Of a DNA stretch of 64,000 bases, positions 1 through 12,618 are shown piece by piece. The position numbers were made by a program, and so were the translations under genes. The stretch is from Hirudinaria manillensis (taxonomy: Eukaryota; Annelida; Clitellata; Hirudinida; Hirudinidae). How positions within the stretch are numbered: position 1 is the stretch's first letter; each line of letters opens with the position of its first letter. The stretch lies in the NCBI GenBank assembly GCA_034509925.1, contig CM067536.1:5403501-5467500 (forward strand), written 5' to 3'. Under the pieces are notes generated by a model that saw only the letters and a list, made by a program, of their open reading frames with translations, was not told the DNA's origin and did not search any database.

Positions 1-664
1 CAATCATAGCTCACAATAACCACAGTGGACAAAAGAAAATCCCAGTTGATCTTCAAAGCCCTTGTTCTTGAAATGGCTGGCAGCATCCTTGTTGACTTTA
101 GACTTTCCAAGGTTTCCACAAGAATTTATTTGTTCATCAATAAGATTTCATAACTAAAAAGCAGCAAATATTAATCAATATCCTAAATATACTGATAGCA
201 CTGCTTAACTAGTTAAGTTAAATCAATAGTTTCTTAACATATACCTAATTATCCTTTCCACTCGGAGCTTGTGTCGTACTTTTCGTATGTAAATTGTACA
301 GACTTGTACTGGTGGTCTCAGGGACTCTTCAGTTTGATGTTTTAAATAAATAAATATATTAATTAATTAGCTAACTTAGCACTGCTCTTTAGTACATGCA
401 ATACGTTCCACAACGCAGGGTGATGGCCTGGAGTTCAAGAAATGCTTTCTGAAGATCAAGGAGAGTCTGAAGTCAATCATAGACCAAAAAGATCAAGACC
501 AGTCTGTGGCTTGGACGAAGGCATCCAGAAAGGTGCAAAAGAATGACAACAGCAAGGAAATCAAGGACAGTTCATTGAGTGCTTTGGATGATGATACTGA
601 TCAGAAACAAGATGCAGAGGAGGGAAGCACCACCCTGGCCAAATCTCACACAACAACATTTTAA
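1..664 (+). CDS. C-terminal two exons of an unrecognised protein (5' end outside window)
   Basis: Two exons read in one frame. The first ends at 111 with donor AAG|gtttcc and begins after an acceptor AG at 8-9 or 24-25. The second runs 419-664 after acceptor gcag and ends in TAA at 662-664. The junction is phase 0. The encoded segment has a hydrophobic helix (residues like FKALVLEMAGSILVDF), then GDGLEFKKCFLKIKESLKSI, then a charged low-complexity tail rich in D, K, Q and E. I do not recognise the family. It is convergent with the zinc-finger gene downstream. The exon-like composition and matching phase support it; identity is open. Confidence 0.5.
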
Positions 665-1920
665 TATCTTTTTTTTTTTTAAATATTTCTCCTCAGATAT
701 ATCTCGACTTTTTTTTAAAAGTTGTACTTTATATCTCTAACCAAACATTTGGGCTTTGATGAAGGTCCTTAGTGACGCTGTCATTGAACTGGTTGTTGAC
801 CTCAAACCTTTCCAAAATCGTGATCATGTTAGTCATCCTTTTTGCTTGAAACTTTAGCGAAATAAGCGTGCAGCCTATTGATTATCTCACTATTAAAGGA
901 TTGGAAAGTGTTCCATCAGTAATTTTTAAGTTATAAGACTTTCCACCTAAGATGACTTGTAGGTGTCTAATTGAGATGGTGATTAACATGAACAATAGGG
1001 ACGTTCGTTTAAATGAACCTCTTTGGATGTTCAAACCAAGACCTGTAATCTATGGACTTGTTTGTTTTGTGTTTCGTCCGTCATGTGCTTATATTCTTGC
1101 TTATTCTGAGGTCAGGGGTTAATGCCTCGATCTTGGAAATGTGCTTGGAATAAATGATTTCAAAGGGGTTGAGAATAAATCTATAAATCAAGTGAGTTAA
1201 TTAAGTGTATCAATCATATTATTAATGATCAAAGAAAAGGGGCCATAAGTATCTCTGGAGGCGTCTGTGAAACGAAGTCTTTCATTGCATCTGTCAAAGT
1301 AGAAATCCTGGTAATGTTAGTTAGCTGTAGAATCACAAATTAATCTTTACAACTTATAATCGCGCGGCGTGAACGTCAACAAAAGCATTCTTCACGGACG
1401 TTGTGGCATTAGCACACTGTTATTAATGTTCATATCCTTTTCCTTAATTATTTAACATATAAGATGTAAAGCCAATCGATTGAATGACTGGGGCAAACAA
1501 GTCACGAAATATTATTACAGAAAACTTGAAAATGTCTAATGCAGATTTTAAAAAAACACTTAAATAAACTTGAAAATAAATAAATTAGTAGGTAAATTAT
1601 CGAATCTATCCTTTAGTAAATCACAAGTTTGTGAAACTGTACTTAATGAACAACGAGGAAATACCAATCCGATAAGTTGAATGTTCTAGTTGAAGAAGTC
1701 TTTTGCGAACTGGAAACATGTAATAAGAAAGATTACCGCTTACATTTCATAATATAAGATTAGAAATCGATACTGACCAAAAATGAATCGATATGACTGT
1801 GATTTATGAAGGGTGTGCAGTAGGAAATAAGTGTCTTTAGCGGGCTTTTATATAATAATATGTATGAGATATATCGAGATAATATTTGTAATGTCGTATA
1901 TTGAAAGTTCACTAATGTAT
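665..1920. other. Intergenic, convergent gene ends
   Basis: AT-rich sequence between two convergent genes. I see no coding exon or RNA gene. An AATAAA-like signal lies near 1150. Confidence 0.5.
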
Positions 1921-3147
1921 TTAACAAATTAGCTCTGAAATGAATTTACAACAATCGCAGCAAAATGTTGAGGATGAGACAGACCTCTCAGACATACAGG
2001 TGTCTCTAACCTTTGAAAAGAGTGATGGCGCTTTCTGAGTGCTTGGCTTCTTTAGTTGAGATTTGAAGTCTCCCAAAGGAGGAAGCTTAAACGGGTCGCT
2101 TCTTTGGAGCTTGGCCTGACTCAGAGACGGCTCGTTATCTGATGCTTTTGAACTTTGATAGTGTGGAAGGACGGTAGAAGACAGAGAAGCAAGCCTTCTT
2201 CGCATCTTCTTTCTTTCCTCGCAGTTGGACAGATGTTCCATGTAGTTCCTTTCCCTGATTCTCATATCGCACCAGACGCACGATACTGAAATGTTGGTCG
2301 TACAAAAAATATCACTAATAACAACTCTAACACTAACCAACTTTTATGAATATTAGATTTTTGTGATTAAGAACTTTTCAACACCTCTAGCAGAAGTCAT
2401 GCTATTTGGGTTGTTGCTGTTGGCCTTATCAACCATGATCTTCTTTTCAACCTTTTCATTTTTCTTTACCTCAACATTCGTATTTAAAGACTTCTTTGGG
2501 GACTTTTTTGGCTTCTTGATGTTAGTTTTGACGTCTTTCTGTGGATAAGATTCTGATTGTAATGGATGCTGTTGCATGCCATCATGATAACAATATCCAA
2601 AGCATAATTTATTATAACCATATATTTAAGAAATTAACAAACTACTGATGAAATTATGCACCACTTATATAGATGTATTTAAGTTAAAAATTACCTCTTT
2701 ATTTGGAACTTGCTTTGGCGCGGTAGAGGTTTGGGTTTTTACATTAATTGAATTTCCTATATTAAAATTTAAAGTCAAAGTTATTTATCTTATTAACTTA
2801 AGTAAATTGACTAAATAAATGTTACAGAAATTCATCAGCCCAACAAAAAAAAATAAAATAAGGCAAGCAAAATTTACGTCTCACCGGCAAAACCAGCATC
2901 TGGTTTAAGTGGACTCACCCCTTCAAACATTCCGGCCTTGCTTCGTATTTTGACGTTTTCTCTGATGAAAATATAGAAAATATTTAAAGATGGCATACAT
3001 CAGTTGAACGCGCAATGAAATTAATACTACACGATGCCTTACTGAAATTGAGGAGAGCAGTTGCTCAAAATAATAAATTGCTAATCTTATATTGCATCTG
3101 GCATTGCCAACTAGGTTTCGAACAAGATACCTTAATAACGTCGCCAT
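1921..3147 (-). CDS. Uncharacterised C2HC zinc-finger protein, 5 exons, about 224 aa
   Basis: Exons (minus strand): 3131-3147, 2885-2961, 2695-2756, 2385-2538, 1921-2285. Splice phases agree at every junction and the total is 675 nt. The start ATG at 3147 opens a 17-nt first coding exon (MATLL plus two bases of the next codon). The middle exons are Lys/Pro-rich and likely disordered (KKPKKSPKKSLNTNVE). The last exon carries a C2HC-type zinc-binding motif, C-x2-C-x12-H-x4-C (CVWCDMRIRERNYMEHLSNC), followed by a basic stretch, and ends in a second Cys cluster (CCDCC). No family is recognised. Splicing is inferred, so the first exon is the least certain part. Confidence 0.6.
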
Positions 3148-3347
3148 CAATCCAGTGTGCCTAAAGGCAATTGCTCCATCCGAGCATGTTTACTACTAGC
3201 TACTTTCCTTTTGCGATTTAATAATGGATAAGAATGTTTGGCTACCTCAAAAACAATAAACATGTCATCAAAATAAACTAATTACTTTAAAAGCTTCAAA
3301 GTAGTTTATCTAGAAAAATGTCCTTTACAATATAATTATTCATTAAA

Positions 3348-3375
3348 TATAATAATAACAATAATAATAATAATT
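3348..3375. repeat. AAT microsatellite
   Basis: Short run of AAT/AAC triplets between the zinc-finger and J-domain genes. Confidence 0.8.
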
Positions 3376-3414
3376 TACCAAATCAACTATTTCAAATAAA
3401 GTAAAAAAATCCAG

Positions 3415-4375
3415 TCACTTCTTATTCATTCTAATGTTTTTGGAGGCAGACTTATTGCTGTTGTTTTGGGAGAACAAGTCCTCAAAGAAAGTAAACCTAC
3501 GACCGACGATATCGTCGTCGTCATCATTGTCATCGGCGTTATCGTTATTATTATCATCATCACCAGAAATATCATCATTTCCAGGTGGCTTGTCGTCTTG
3601 GAAGAAGGAAAACATACTATCACTCCAACCACCATTCGCATCTTCACTGCAAATAAATCCCTAAATTGTAACTATTAATATTTTCTTGTCAGCTTTACAA
3701 ACCAAATTGATAAAAAAATGATGCAAAGTAAGTTTACCAAAATGGTCCCATGTAGATGACGAATGGTTGGAAGCAATCGCCTGGGTAGCAATTGCTCGTA
3801 AAAAAGTAATTTTCCTTTGTGTTGTCTTTAGCATTACAATATGAACCAATATCATCAAATCTAAAAGTTCAATTTTTTACTTTTGGAAAGGAACTTTTAT
3901 AATTACGAAAGTTTAATTTATTAAAAATAAGCGTTTTTAACAAAAATCTGTTAATAAAATAACTTTTTATAAAACTATCCATGAACCTGAAATAATTTTG
4001 TTTGATATCATAGATCTCCCTCTTTTCTGGATCCATTAAGAATTCGTATGCTGATCTAACTTCCTATTCAAGAAATAAGAGTGAAATCAATGCTGATAAT
4101 ATTACTTGTAAATATTCGTACATTACACATACATTATTAGTACATATTCGTATTATACTTGGCACGTTTTGCTGGCTAGCGTTTCTCAAAACGAAAAATT
4201 AGGAAATTCAGCAAATGCCATTCCAGAGACATACTTTGAATTTTTCCTCCGCATCTTTGTCCATGTTTTTATCAGGATGATACTTCAAAGCTAAACTTTT
4301 ATAGGCTTTCTTTATTTGATCATCCGAAGATGATTTTTCGACTCCAAGTATTTCATAAGGGTCTTGTTTATTCAT
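3415..4375 (-). CDS. J-domain (DnaJ/Hsp40) protein, 4 exons, 190 aa
   Basis: Exons: 4235-4375, 3987-4063, 3738-3860, 3415-3646 (573 nt). Residues 1-66 are a J domain: start [12 protein letters not shown], helix II, the HPD signature (YHPDKN) at residues 33-35, then helix [25 protein letters not shown] domains stimulate Hsp70 ATPase through HPD. There is no Gly/Phe region or zinc-finger, so it is a type C (class III) J protein. After the J domain comes a Cys/aromatic segment (about residues 75-115), then an Asp/Asn-rich acidic tract (about 140-165) and a basic tail. The acidic tract could bind a basic partner, but the specific client or compartment cannot be read. The start is the first ATG before the domain. 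Confidence 0.85.
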
Positions 4376-5145
4376 TTCGTACCCGGGCTAAATAAATTCG
4401 ATCATTACGTTAGAAACAATGTTTTGCAACGAAAACTGACCGGCCTCGGAAATTATAAAAAATAAATTAAAATAAATAATTTGTAAAGAAAGCGAACTTC
4501 CTACTTGAACTCCTCGACGCCAAAATACTGGTGAAAAAGCTCGCTTAGACGGCCGGTAACCTAGGCTTCTGCTTCAGAACGCCGTTAGCTCGTGCCATGA
4601 CTTTTCGAGTTTAGAAACTATTTCAAAAATTTAAAATTGAAATTTGCCAAAAGTTATTAATTGAGCTGATTATAATTAATTTGTTTTGTTCTAGATAGAG
4701 TGAGATTGTAAATTTATAGAATTAATTTTTAGAGGAGCAGACCAAATTAAAACATAGGGCTAGCAAATAGACAAATTTTTGTGGTACAAATTAATATTTG
4801 GTACATCTAGAGCAATTTAACGGGTGATTTTAAATTGGAGAAAAATTTGGCAGAGGATCAGACGCAATAACGCCGTTGAGGTCCAAGGATACATTGGTTG
4901 CCTAAAATCGAAGCCCCAACTACTGTCATCCCTCAAAACTTCCGAAGTTAGAAAATTCTAATGTTCAACTGAGTACCTGCAGTCATCCAGGATCGACATA
5001 GTAAATAACTAAACTTATCCCAAAACAAATGACCAACACCTAAGAGTAACCACAACCATTTAACAGCAAAACATGTCTTTATTCAGAGACATTCAAATCA
5101 ACTAATGAGTCAATGAGTTTTTTGAGAAACAATAAAGTTTTATTT
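4376..5145. other. Intergenic region upstream of the J-domain gene
   Basis: Holds the J-domain promoter and the 3' flank of the proteasome gene. A short minus-strand ORF near 4546-4599 (MARANGVLKQKPR) could be part of a 5' exon, but no in-phase join to the J-domain ATG was found. Otherwise nothing is seen. Confidence 0.4.
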
Positions 5146-6742
5146 TTATTTCTTCTGATCTTTGTAAGCATAGTGAAGATCTGAGACATCATCTTGAGAT
5201 ATCTTTTCCCAACCAGTCTCCTTCATGTGGTACACTAAAAAAATAAATTACCAATCAATCCCCGTCTTTGCAAGCATTCACCAAAGCTCCGCTGCCGAGC
5301 AAGATTTCCACATTTTAACCAAAATCAAATGGAACAGAAACTCACGTGAAACAATTCCACCACTGTAAGCATCTCTGTAGGTGGCATGGTAGATTGCCCT
5401 CCTTCCTAGATCATAGGCTTCCTCGTCACTGAGGTCATAACGGTAGCCACTATCCAAGACTCCATAGGCATAGGTTGATCCTGAACCAACGCTGAACATG
5501 ACGTTGGTGAGTCTGGTTCCATCACTATCGACATAGTACAATCCAGGACCCTAGAAACAGAAACATGTAAATATCAGAGAGGGTTAAATTAAGCATTTGT
5601 TTACATTTTTACAAGTTTGCATTTGTAAACAATGTAATAATAAGAGCAATGTTTTACATATATAGGCTTAAAAAATTGTACTCACCCTCTTGTCCCATCC
5701 AACAATCATTGTTCCCATAGACAAATCCATGCCCTTGTATGAATAAAGAATGTTTGCAAGAAGCTTTGAGGCAGCAGCCACAGAAATTCTTTCCTTGTTC
5801 CTCAGCTCATAAATCCTTAAAATACATTAGAAGCCAAATTAAATTTGCATTGAAAATGAAGCTTTTCTCATCTGCTGAGGTTACCTGCACTTTTCGGCGA
5901 GAACTCTTTGCCAGAAGGAGCAGTCGGCAGCACATCCGGCCATCGTTCCCAGGAGGTATCGATTGATCTCGATGACTTTCTTGACATTCTGGGAAGCAAT
6001 CCAAGCTCCTGCTGTAGCTCTGGAATCCACAGCAACAATGACTCCATTCTGGTATTTGAATGCCAAAGTAGTGGTTCCATGATTAAACTGGATTTTCATG
6101 TCCGATTGGTTGTTCTCTTCGCATGCTTTGTTAAAATGAGCAGCTGGCTGTAGGAACAAACATGGAATTTATAAGTTAAATTGAAGTGATTGTTAGCAAT
6201 ATTGAAGATTTTAATATTCTATCAAATGAGATATTTCTGGCAAACACATATATTATGCCAGATTGGTCTGCAATGATTATATATGAAAGTATATTATTAT
6301 ATTGTAGCCTAATTTAATCTGTTTCACACCACTAAGCAAAATTGTCATTAAAAAAATGATTATAAAACATCAGCCAAAAAGTTTTTTAATTCAATGATAC
6401 TCTACTTACAATGATACTTACTGTTACTTTCCCATTAACTATTATCTTACAATTTTAAGATCAAGTATAGTAAGACCACTAATGATTTTGGAAAACCCTC
6501 AATTTAGCAAATGTTTGTAATACATTTGGAATACTCGCTAATTTAGTTTTTCAACTTGATAATAGCTCTTATTATTGGTGCATTGAATAGAAATAACTCA
6601 CATTGAAGGCTGTAGGCACTTCAAAAGTGCACGATCGCATTAACGCTTCCTCCAAATTTACAAATTCATCATCAACATTCCTGGATCTCTTAGCTAGCCA
6701 GCCACTATTTTTATGTACTCCACAAACAGATTCCAGAGCCAT
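5146..6742 (-). CDS. PSMB5: 20S proteasome subunit beta type-5 (PSMB5/PSMB8-like)
   Basis: Exons: 6602-6742, 5885-6147, 5686-5815, 5346-5550, 5146-5234 (828 nt, 275 aa, close to the animal beta5 length). This is the chymotrypsin-like catalytic beta subunit, made as a propeptide precursor and cleaved at Gly|Thr. The mature N-terminus is in HGTTTLAFK. Catalytic Thr1, Asp17 (in AVDSRATAG) and Lys33 (NVKKVIEI) are all present, as are [15 protein letters not shown] and [14 protein letters not shown]. The C-terminal exon (YHMKETGW) completes the fold. MAGCAADC and DSGYR resemble PSMB8 and other segments resemble PSMB5, as expected for an invertebrate ancestor of both. The propeptide is about 70 residues. 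The start ATG is in MALESVCG. The closest paralogue in its own genome would settle beta5 versus beta5i. Confidence 0.95.
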
Positions 6743-7770
6743 CGTATCGTTTCGCCTTGTATGACTATGCAACAAAACTGTATCGTACACCCAAGATAAC
6801 AGAATCAAAATAAGACACGAAATCATTATATTCTAATATTAAATTTTAAAATTATTCTTTAAAATATTATTAATTTTAATAATTTAATTTAAAATTATAA
6901 AATCTGAAGAAAATGTCACCGAAAACTGCCGTCATTGCGAAATAAAATTTTCACATTAAACTAAATAGAGAATTTGCAGCTAATACTAGTAGCAGAACTA
7001 ATACTAACAATATGTTGAAGTTTAATTGATTCTTTTGCTGGTATTACGCTTGGTAGAGGAAACGGCTTCGATTAAAATATTGGATTTATGGTGAGTCGGC
7101 CTTCCCCTTCCTCTGCTTTTGGTGGGGCATATTAACTCAAGGGGAAAGTTTTTCCCTCTGCTCCCTCCTCAAATTACGTCCTTGATGACGGAGATGGATT
7201 TGTTCAAAAGTAATTGCAACTGCTCGATTATTTGTACTAGTAGGATAGACGTGGCAACCTCTACTTATTAAGCAAATCGAAAGTGGACCCCTTGAGGAAA
7301 TAAGTTTGCTCAATGTAGTTAATACATGGGTTAACAATTAGATTTTGTAATCTTGTTTATAATTTTAAAGTCACGGCCATTTAAAATCATGAACAATGTA
7401 AAATATGAAATAATGCACATTAATTGATATTCCACTTTACGTAGATGCCAATTCGCCCGTCAAGGAAGTAGAGTAATCCGTGAAGCCAACTTACTTGAAT
7501 TATCTTCTTTTTCATGAACTGGGTTTAATTCTGTTCACTATGTTACAGAATCTGGATAACTTAAAAGTTGATGTGGTTTCAACTGGATTGGTACGAAAAC
7601 ACTATTATCCATAACTAAGGATCACGGATTGATCATGAGCTTATAATTCAATTCAATTCAATTATATTATATTATCAATTGTGATTCAACTTATGTTCAC
7701 TTTTAGAATGAAATGACGCCGTCTTGAGTTGAACGTTTTCCTGCATATGTGACTTGCTTTAATATTTCCA
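6743..7770. other. Divergent intergenic region (proteasome beta5 / claudin-like 1)
   Basis: About 1 kb between two divergent start codons, presumably holding both promoters. A very AT-rich stretch lies at 6835-6905. No exon is supported. Confidence 0.4.
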
Positions 7771-9372
7771 ATGTTAAAGTCTACAACAATAAATGCTTTG
7801 GGAGATAAATTTGATGAGAAAACTGGCGCCAATATTTGGAAGAAGATACGAACCAAATTTATACTGAAGGTTACTTTAAACTTTAAGAAGAAAGTTAAAT
7901 TTGTTGTTGCAGTAATAATCGTTGATAATCAAAGTTAAGAGTAATAAATGAAAATAATTTATAAATATCGATTTAAGTTTACATATTGGCACTGGAGTTC
8001 TTATGAGGATAAACGGTACATTAACAATGGAATAAAGTAAATAGTTGATAGTTTTACAAATGGCTGTCTGAATGACTGAATTATTTTAATACCAGAATAT
8101 ATTGTTTTTAAAAATAGGTCAACGTCAACATAAATGCTGCCGAGGGTGTTGGTCTTGCAACAGTATCTGGATGGCTATTCTGGCTGCATAGTGCCGGTTT
8201 GATATTGTGCGTTATTGGCTACATAACCGTGTATTGGTATTACGATGCCGAGATGTGGATGGGCATTTGGAACACGTGCAAACCTGATGGATTTCCTTTG
8301 CAATACGGTTTTACTTATTTTGGACTTTCTTAGTGTTAATATAGAAATATACATATGTATGTATATTTAGTAGTATTTTAGCTAGCTTAAATATGTCATG
8401 GAAGCTTAATTGTAAGATCATAGCTATATGTAAGCTTATGATTATATGTTCTCATAATAATATCATAGAAGTCTTATAAGACTACACTTAACTATAATTC
8501 TACTAGCTTGTAGGGTTAGACGCTATGTGGTTTATTCATTATTTAGTTGAATGCCTTTGATACAAATAGAACTGTTTTCCGAACGATTGAAAGCATTTTC
8601 TATAAATTTATAACAAATGGATTACTGCGAGTTCTGTCAAAATGATGAAATTGTATGCTTTAAACAGGATATTTGACGGCCGTGAGAGTGTTTCTCATAA
8701 CGGGATATATTTTTTATACGTTGGCTTTTGTATCAATCATCATTTATTCCTTTTTCACTGTGGAAGTATGTAGTCCAGAATCTGTGGCAATGTGTACCAT
8801 TGTCTTCAGTTTTTCTTCAAGTGGGTTCTAAATTGATTACTGTATTCTTCGATGCCAAACATGGAGAAACGACGGGCAAGCGGCAACTCATAAGTCTTAT
8901 TTGTTTACCCTTCAGAATCGGGAGATACTTTATGATAAGGCCTGGGCAGCTATGATCTGGGTGATTGGATAATAAAGATACCCTCATGCTTTTGCCTGTC
9001 ACCGCTCCATCTAGTTTTAGCCTTGGCATTTCTCAATTTTTAAAGAACTTGATTTAATATTATTTAATTACTGGTTAATCGCATTATCTGATGTTTGCTA
9101 TATTCGACACTATTATGAAAACAATTGCTGATGTTCAGACATTTGAAAGATAAAAACTAAAATACGTTTTGCGTAAATGCTATCAAGAACTGATGTTATT
9201 AAATTTTTAAATATTAAATTTTATGCTAGGCATTGCTATTATGATGGGGGTAATAATGTACAGCCTTCAAGTGAGGAGGAATCTAGGCATCTCTTTTGGG
9301 ACGGCATTCTTAAGCGGTATGTGTGCAGTTCTTGCAGGAGTGATGGGTATTTGTGTCAAGACTGGAGGATAA
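7771..9372 (+). CDS. PMP22/claudin-superfamily-like tetraspan membrane protein, copy 1
   Basis: Exons: 7771-7869, 8118-8307, 8668-8820, 9230-9372 (585 nt, 194 aa). There is a cytosolic N-tail of about 45 residues (MLKSTTINALGDKFDEK), then four hydrophobic segments. TM1 includes FWLHSAGLILCVIGYITVYW. The first extracellular loop has MWMGIWNTCK, matching the W-GLW-C type signature of the PMP22/EMP/claudin fold. TM2 and TM3 are in exon 3, TM4 in exon 4 (SIAIMMGVIMYS). The second loop Cys typical of claudins is not obvious. It has the same exon number, phases and exon 3/4 lengths (153 and 143 nt) as the gene at 10396, so the pair arose by tandem duplication. Role (junction or membrane organiser) is inferred from the fold only. 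Confidence 0.75.
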
Positions 9373-10395
9373 CAGTTTTTTCTTCAAGATGAACATGATT
9401 TTTCTATGACCAATTTTTCAGTGACTTTAGATTTTTTAATTTTCATGTTTTTCCATTAACGACATTTTTGTAAATGTTTTGATGCTTTTTCAGCAGGCAG
9501 AAGACATTTTTTACTTAATCAACCGCAGAAATAAATGCATAAACACAACAGTTTGTAATGTCATCGACATTGTGAACTGATCGTAAAAAACAAATTTTTA
9601 GAGTTTAATTGGCATTGAAACCCGTATATTACCGATGGGAAATTAAGAATTTGTTTGAAAGAGTGTTTTAAACAATTCACTTTTAGTAAAAACTAGTTGC
9701 ACCTGGCCACGTGTTGCTAAGGCTGGTTAAATGGAAAAGAAAGAAAATAATAATAATAATAATAATAAAATAATATACATAATAACTACATAGAAACATG
9801 AGCGCATTCGAATGCGAGATTGTGTCAAAATTTCAAAATCAGTGAAAAAGTTTATGGAGTTTTACGATTTTGAATAGACTAACATTTAAATTTTTATTTA
9901 TATAAATAAAGTTGACTCGTCTTCATGCTTTGTTTTAATCTGTTGCAGAGGAAATTGAAACTGAAGGCACTTGGATTGTTTTTGGAATTTCTAACTGCAT
10001 TTCTTTCGAAATTAGATGCAAGCATTTTTGTTAGTCTTTAGATTAAGATTTCTGAGTGTATTGTCATGTGGAAACGTAGGACAAAAACAATGAAATTTAC
10101 TGCGTCAAAACTGCCTTGTAGTTAATAGACATACAACAAGTTTCGGCTTCTAATGGCAAACAATAATGTTATGTGATACTTGATCATAAAATTGATAAAG
10201 TAAGTATCATGTCAAAGCAATATAACTTGTCTGCAAAGGAAACTGAAAGAACTAATTTAAAAAATATTAATCTCTAGAGACTAAAAATGTTGCTTGCGAC
10301 ATAGGATGAAGCTTTGTTTCGGGTTCACTTTTCGTAACAAATAATGACGTTTCAAGGAGACTTTCATATTTGTGTTTATAGAAATTGTTTTTCCA
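9373..10395. other. Intergenic between tandem claudin-like genes
   Basis: No coding exon supported. Contains an AAT microsatellite at about 9745-9770. Confidence 0.4.
9745..9770. repeat. AAT microsatellite
   Basis: Run of AAT triplets. Confidence 0.85.
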
Positions 10396-11689
10396 ATGTT
10401 GGAGTCTGTGACCACAAATCAATTGCCCAAAGGTGTTGCTGAAGATATACAGGGGCGGAAAAGAAACGTTTTTTTACGGAAGGTCTGGAGCATCTTTGAA
10501 ATATTTTTAATGTGCTTCCATCGCTTTTTCAGTTGGCCATAAATCACCATTAGGCTTATCAATCCACCCAACCCATCTTCTGATCAAGAAAAAAAATGTA
10601 GAAAATTTCTATAATTTCTATAATTAATCATTAACAATCTTTCTTTCTTAAATTTTCAAAGAAAATGTTTAACCTAACAGATTAACTTCAATGTGAACTC
10701 CAATTTCTCCCTGTCACTGGGCAGTGTGACGGGCTGCATGTTCTGGGCACATTGCTCGGGCCTCATATTTTGCGCTTTCGGAATGGTGACTATATATTGG
10801 GCCGCAAGTGATAGAGGCACTTGGGTCGGATTGTGGAACGTTTGTAAAGCTGATGAGTTCCCAATAGATTCAGGTTTGAATTTGTCTGATAAGATAAGAT
10901 ATTTCATAAACAAAATTGTTGACCTCTTTTAGGTCTTTTTTAATCAAATCCTTTAAATAATCGTAATAGATGAAAGTTTCAATATGATAATTTGGTTCGT
11001 ATGACAATTATCGGATACTTATTTTAATTATCAGAATATCTATTCTACGTCAGGATACTTTTGATAATCGGAATGATTTTTTATTTGCTGGCTGCTACTA
11101 TTGTATGTCTGCACGGATTTGTCAGTTTTGATTCTTGTGGCCCCAAATTAATGACAGGGTCTTGTCTCGCTTTCTGCTCACTTGCAGGTAAGATTTTCTA
11201 GTGATCAGTCATTTTAAAATAAATTCATGCATCTCTGTTTGAGGCCGTAGGTCATCGTTTGCAGTGGTCTGGCTGAGGGGAGGGTATCCCTTTTATTGGA
11301 CATACCTTGAGTTTGTGATTTCTTGGTGGGAAAACATTAAAATCATTAACCTCTCATTTAAAGTTCCCCTACCTCGACCTATTTATAAATCCTGGCTAAG
11401 CCACTAATCACTTGATCTCAAGCTGCAATTGCTCCTATCAAATTATATTAAGGTTTTTTTAATATTCTATATTTTTATTTAAAAAAAAGCAAAACAAAAC
11501 ATTAAATCAATATTTAATTATGAGAGAGGGATCGCTTATTTTGTAGCCGTATTATTAACGATTGGCTTGAGTCTCTATGCATCAGGAGTGAAGAAAGACA
11601 TGGGTTATTCGTTTGGATGTGCGGTTCTCAGCGCTTCATTTGCAGGTCTTGCAATAGTCTTTGGCATTTGTCATTACATGGAAGGCTGA
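10396..11689 (+). CDS. PMP22/claudin-superfamily-like tetraspan membrane protein, copy 2
   Basis: Exons: 10396-10482, 10681-10873, 11035-11187, 11547-11689 (576 nt, 191 aa). Paralogue of the preceding gene: same phases, same exon 3 and exon 4 lengths, matching start (MLESVTTNQ against MLKSTTINA). TM1 includes CMFWAHCSGLIFCAFGMVTI. Loop 1 carries the clearer signature GTWVGLWNVCK. TM2 is in YVRILLIIGMIFYLLAATIV, and TM4 ends GLAIVFGICHYMEG. Exon 3 has extra Cys residues (DSCGPKLMTGSCLAFC) absent from copy 1, which points to divergence after duplication. An AATAAA follows near 11758. Confidence 0.78.
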
Positions 11690-12618
11690 ATGTTATGTTA
11701 TTAACTAATATTATTATTTCTATAAACGCTTTTATGAAATCGTAGCTTTAAACAAATCAATAAAAAGATTATTTATCAGTTTTGTTGAGTGTTTCTGCGG
11801 TTTATGATTTTTCATGTAAACTGATGAGGACTGTGTGACGGATATATAGTCATTACTCTATTTAAATCAAATAATACGTGATTCAAATTTGTCATTTGAA
11901 TCGTGCAATGGATTATTTTTAATTTGTACATCTAAATAAGGTACATAATGCAATTGAAGTTTTGTAAGCAAATCTCTAAAATTTTGAAATAGGCCACATT
12001 TTGGAACCTCTAAATATCTAATGAAATTATTGAAATCCTTGAAAACCGTTGAAATCATTTACTTACCGCTCTTTGCATAGCCTTGCAAAGGATTAGACGG
12101 CATAATTATGTCTCTGTCACTCATTCCATTTCGGAAGTGAACGACCCACAACTCGCTAAATGCTTCACAAAATTCTACCTTCCACTATTTTTTCCTGACA
12201 TCCATTTCGTTAATTATCGCACGAAATCCTGACCATAGCTAGCAAAAGGTCTTCCCTGAGGTTGAAAACCAAGAACAGTTAGAGCTGTGGTGTGACCCCA
12301 ACCAAACGTTGCTCAGTGTTTCATCTGTACGCCCAGTTGACTCAAAAGTCGTCACAATTGAATGCTTTGCATTGACGAGCACTCAGAATAGAACAAAATG
12401 GCAGCTACTGGCCATCAACAAAGGTTATCAAATTTAGTCACCACACAAGAAAAAAAGCAATGCCAACATATCCAGAAATTAAGAGTCAGAGTCACACTTA
12501 ATACATAAAAAGACTACTTAATGATCTCAATTCCCCAAAACAAACAAAAAAAATCCCAATCATCCATTATAAGAATTTTGATCTCTTTCTGTGTGGCTCT
12601 ACAAAAAAAGTATGTTAT
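11690..12618. other. Convergent intergenic region
   Basis: Lies between the claudin-like copy 2 stop and the CARF/ZSWIM-like stop. I see no supported gene. Confidence 0.4.

Noticed and set aside
3426..3678. Overlapping ORFs on both strands at the Asp/Asn-rich stretch
   Set aside because: Shadows of the low-complexity GAT/GAC repeat in the last exon of the J-domain gene.
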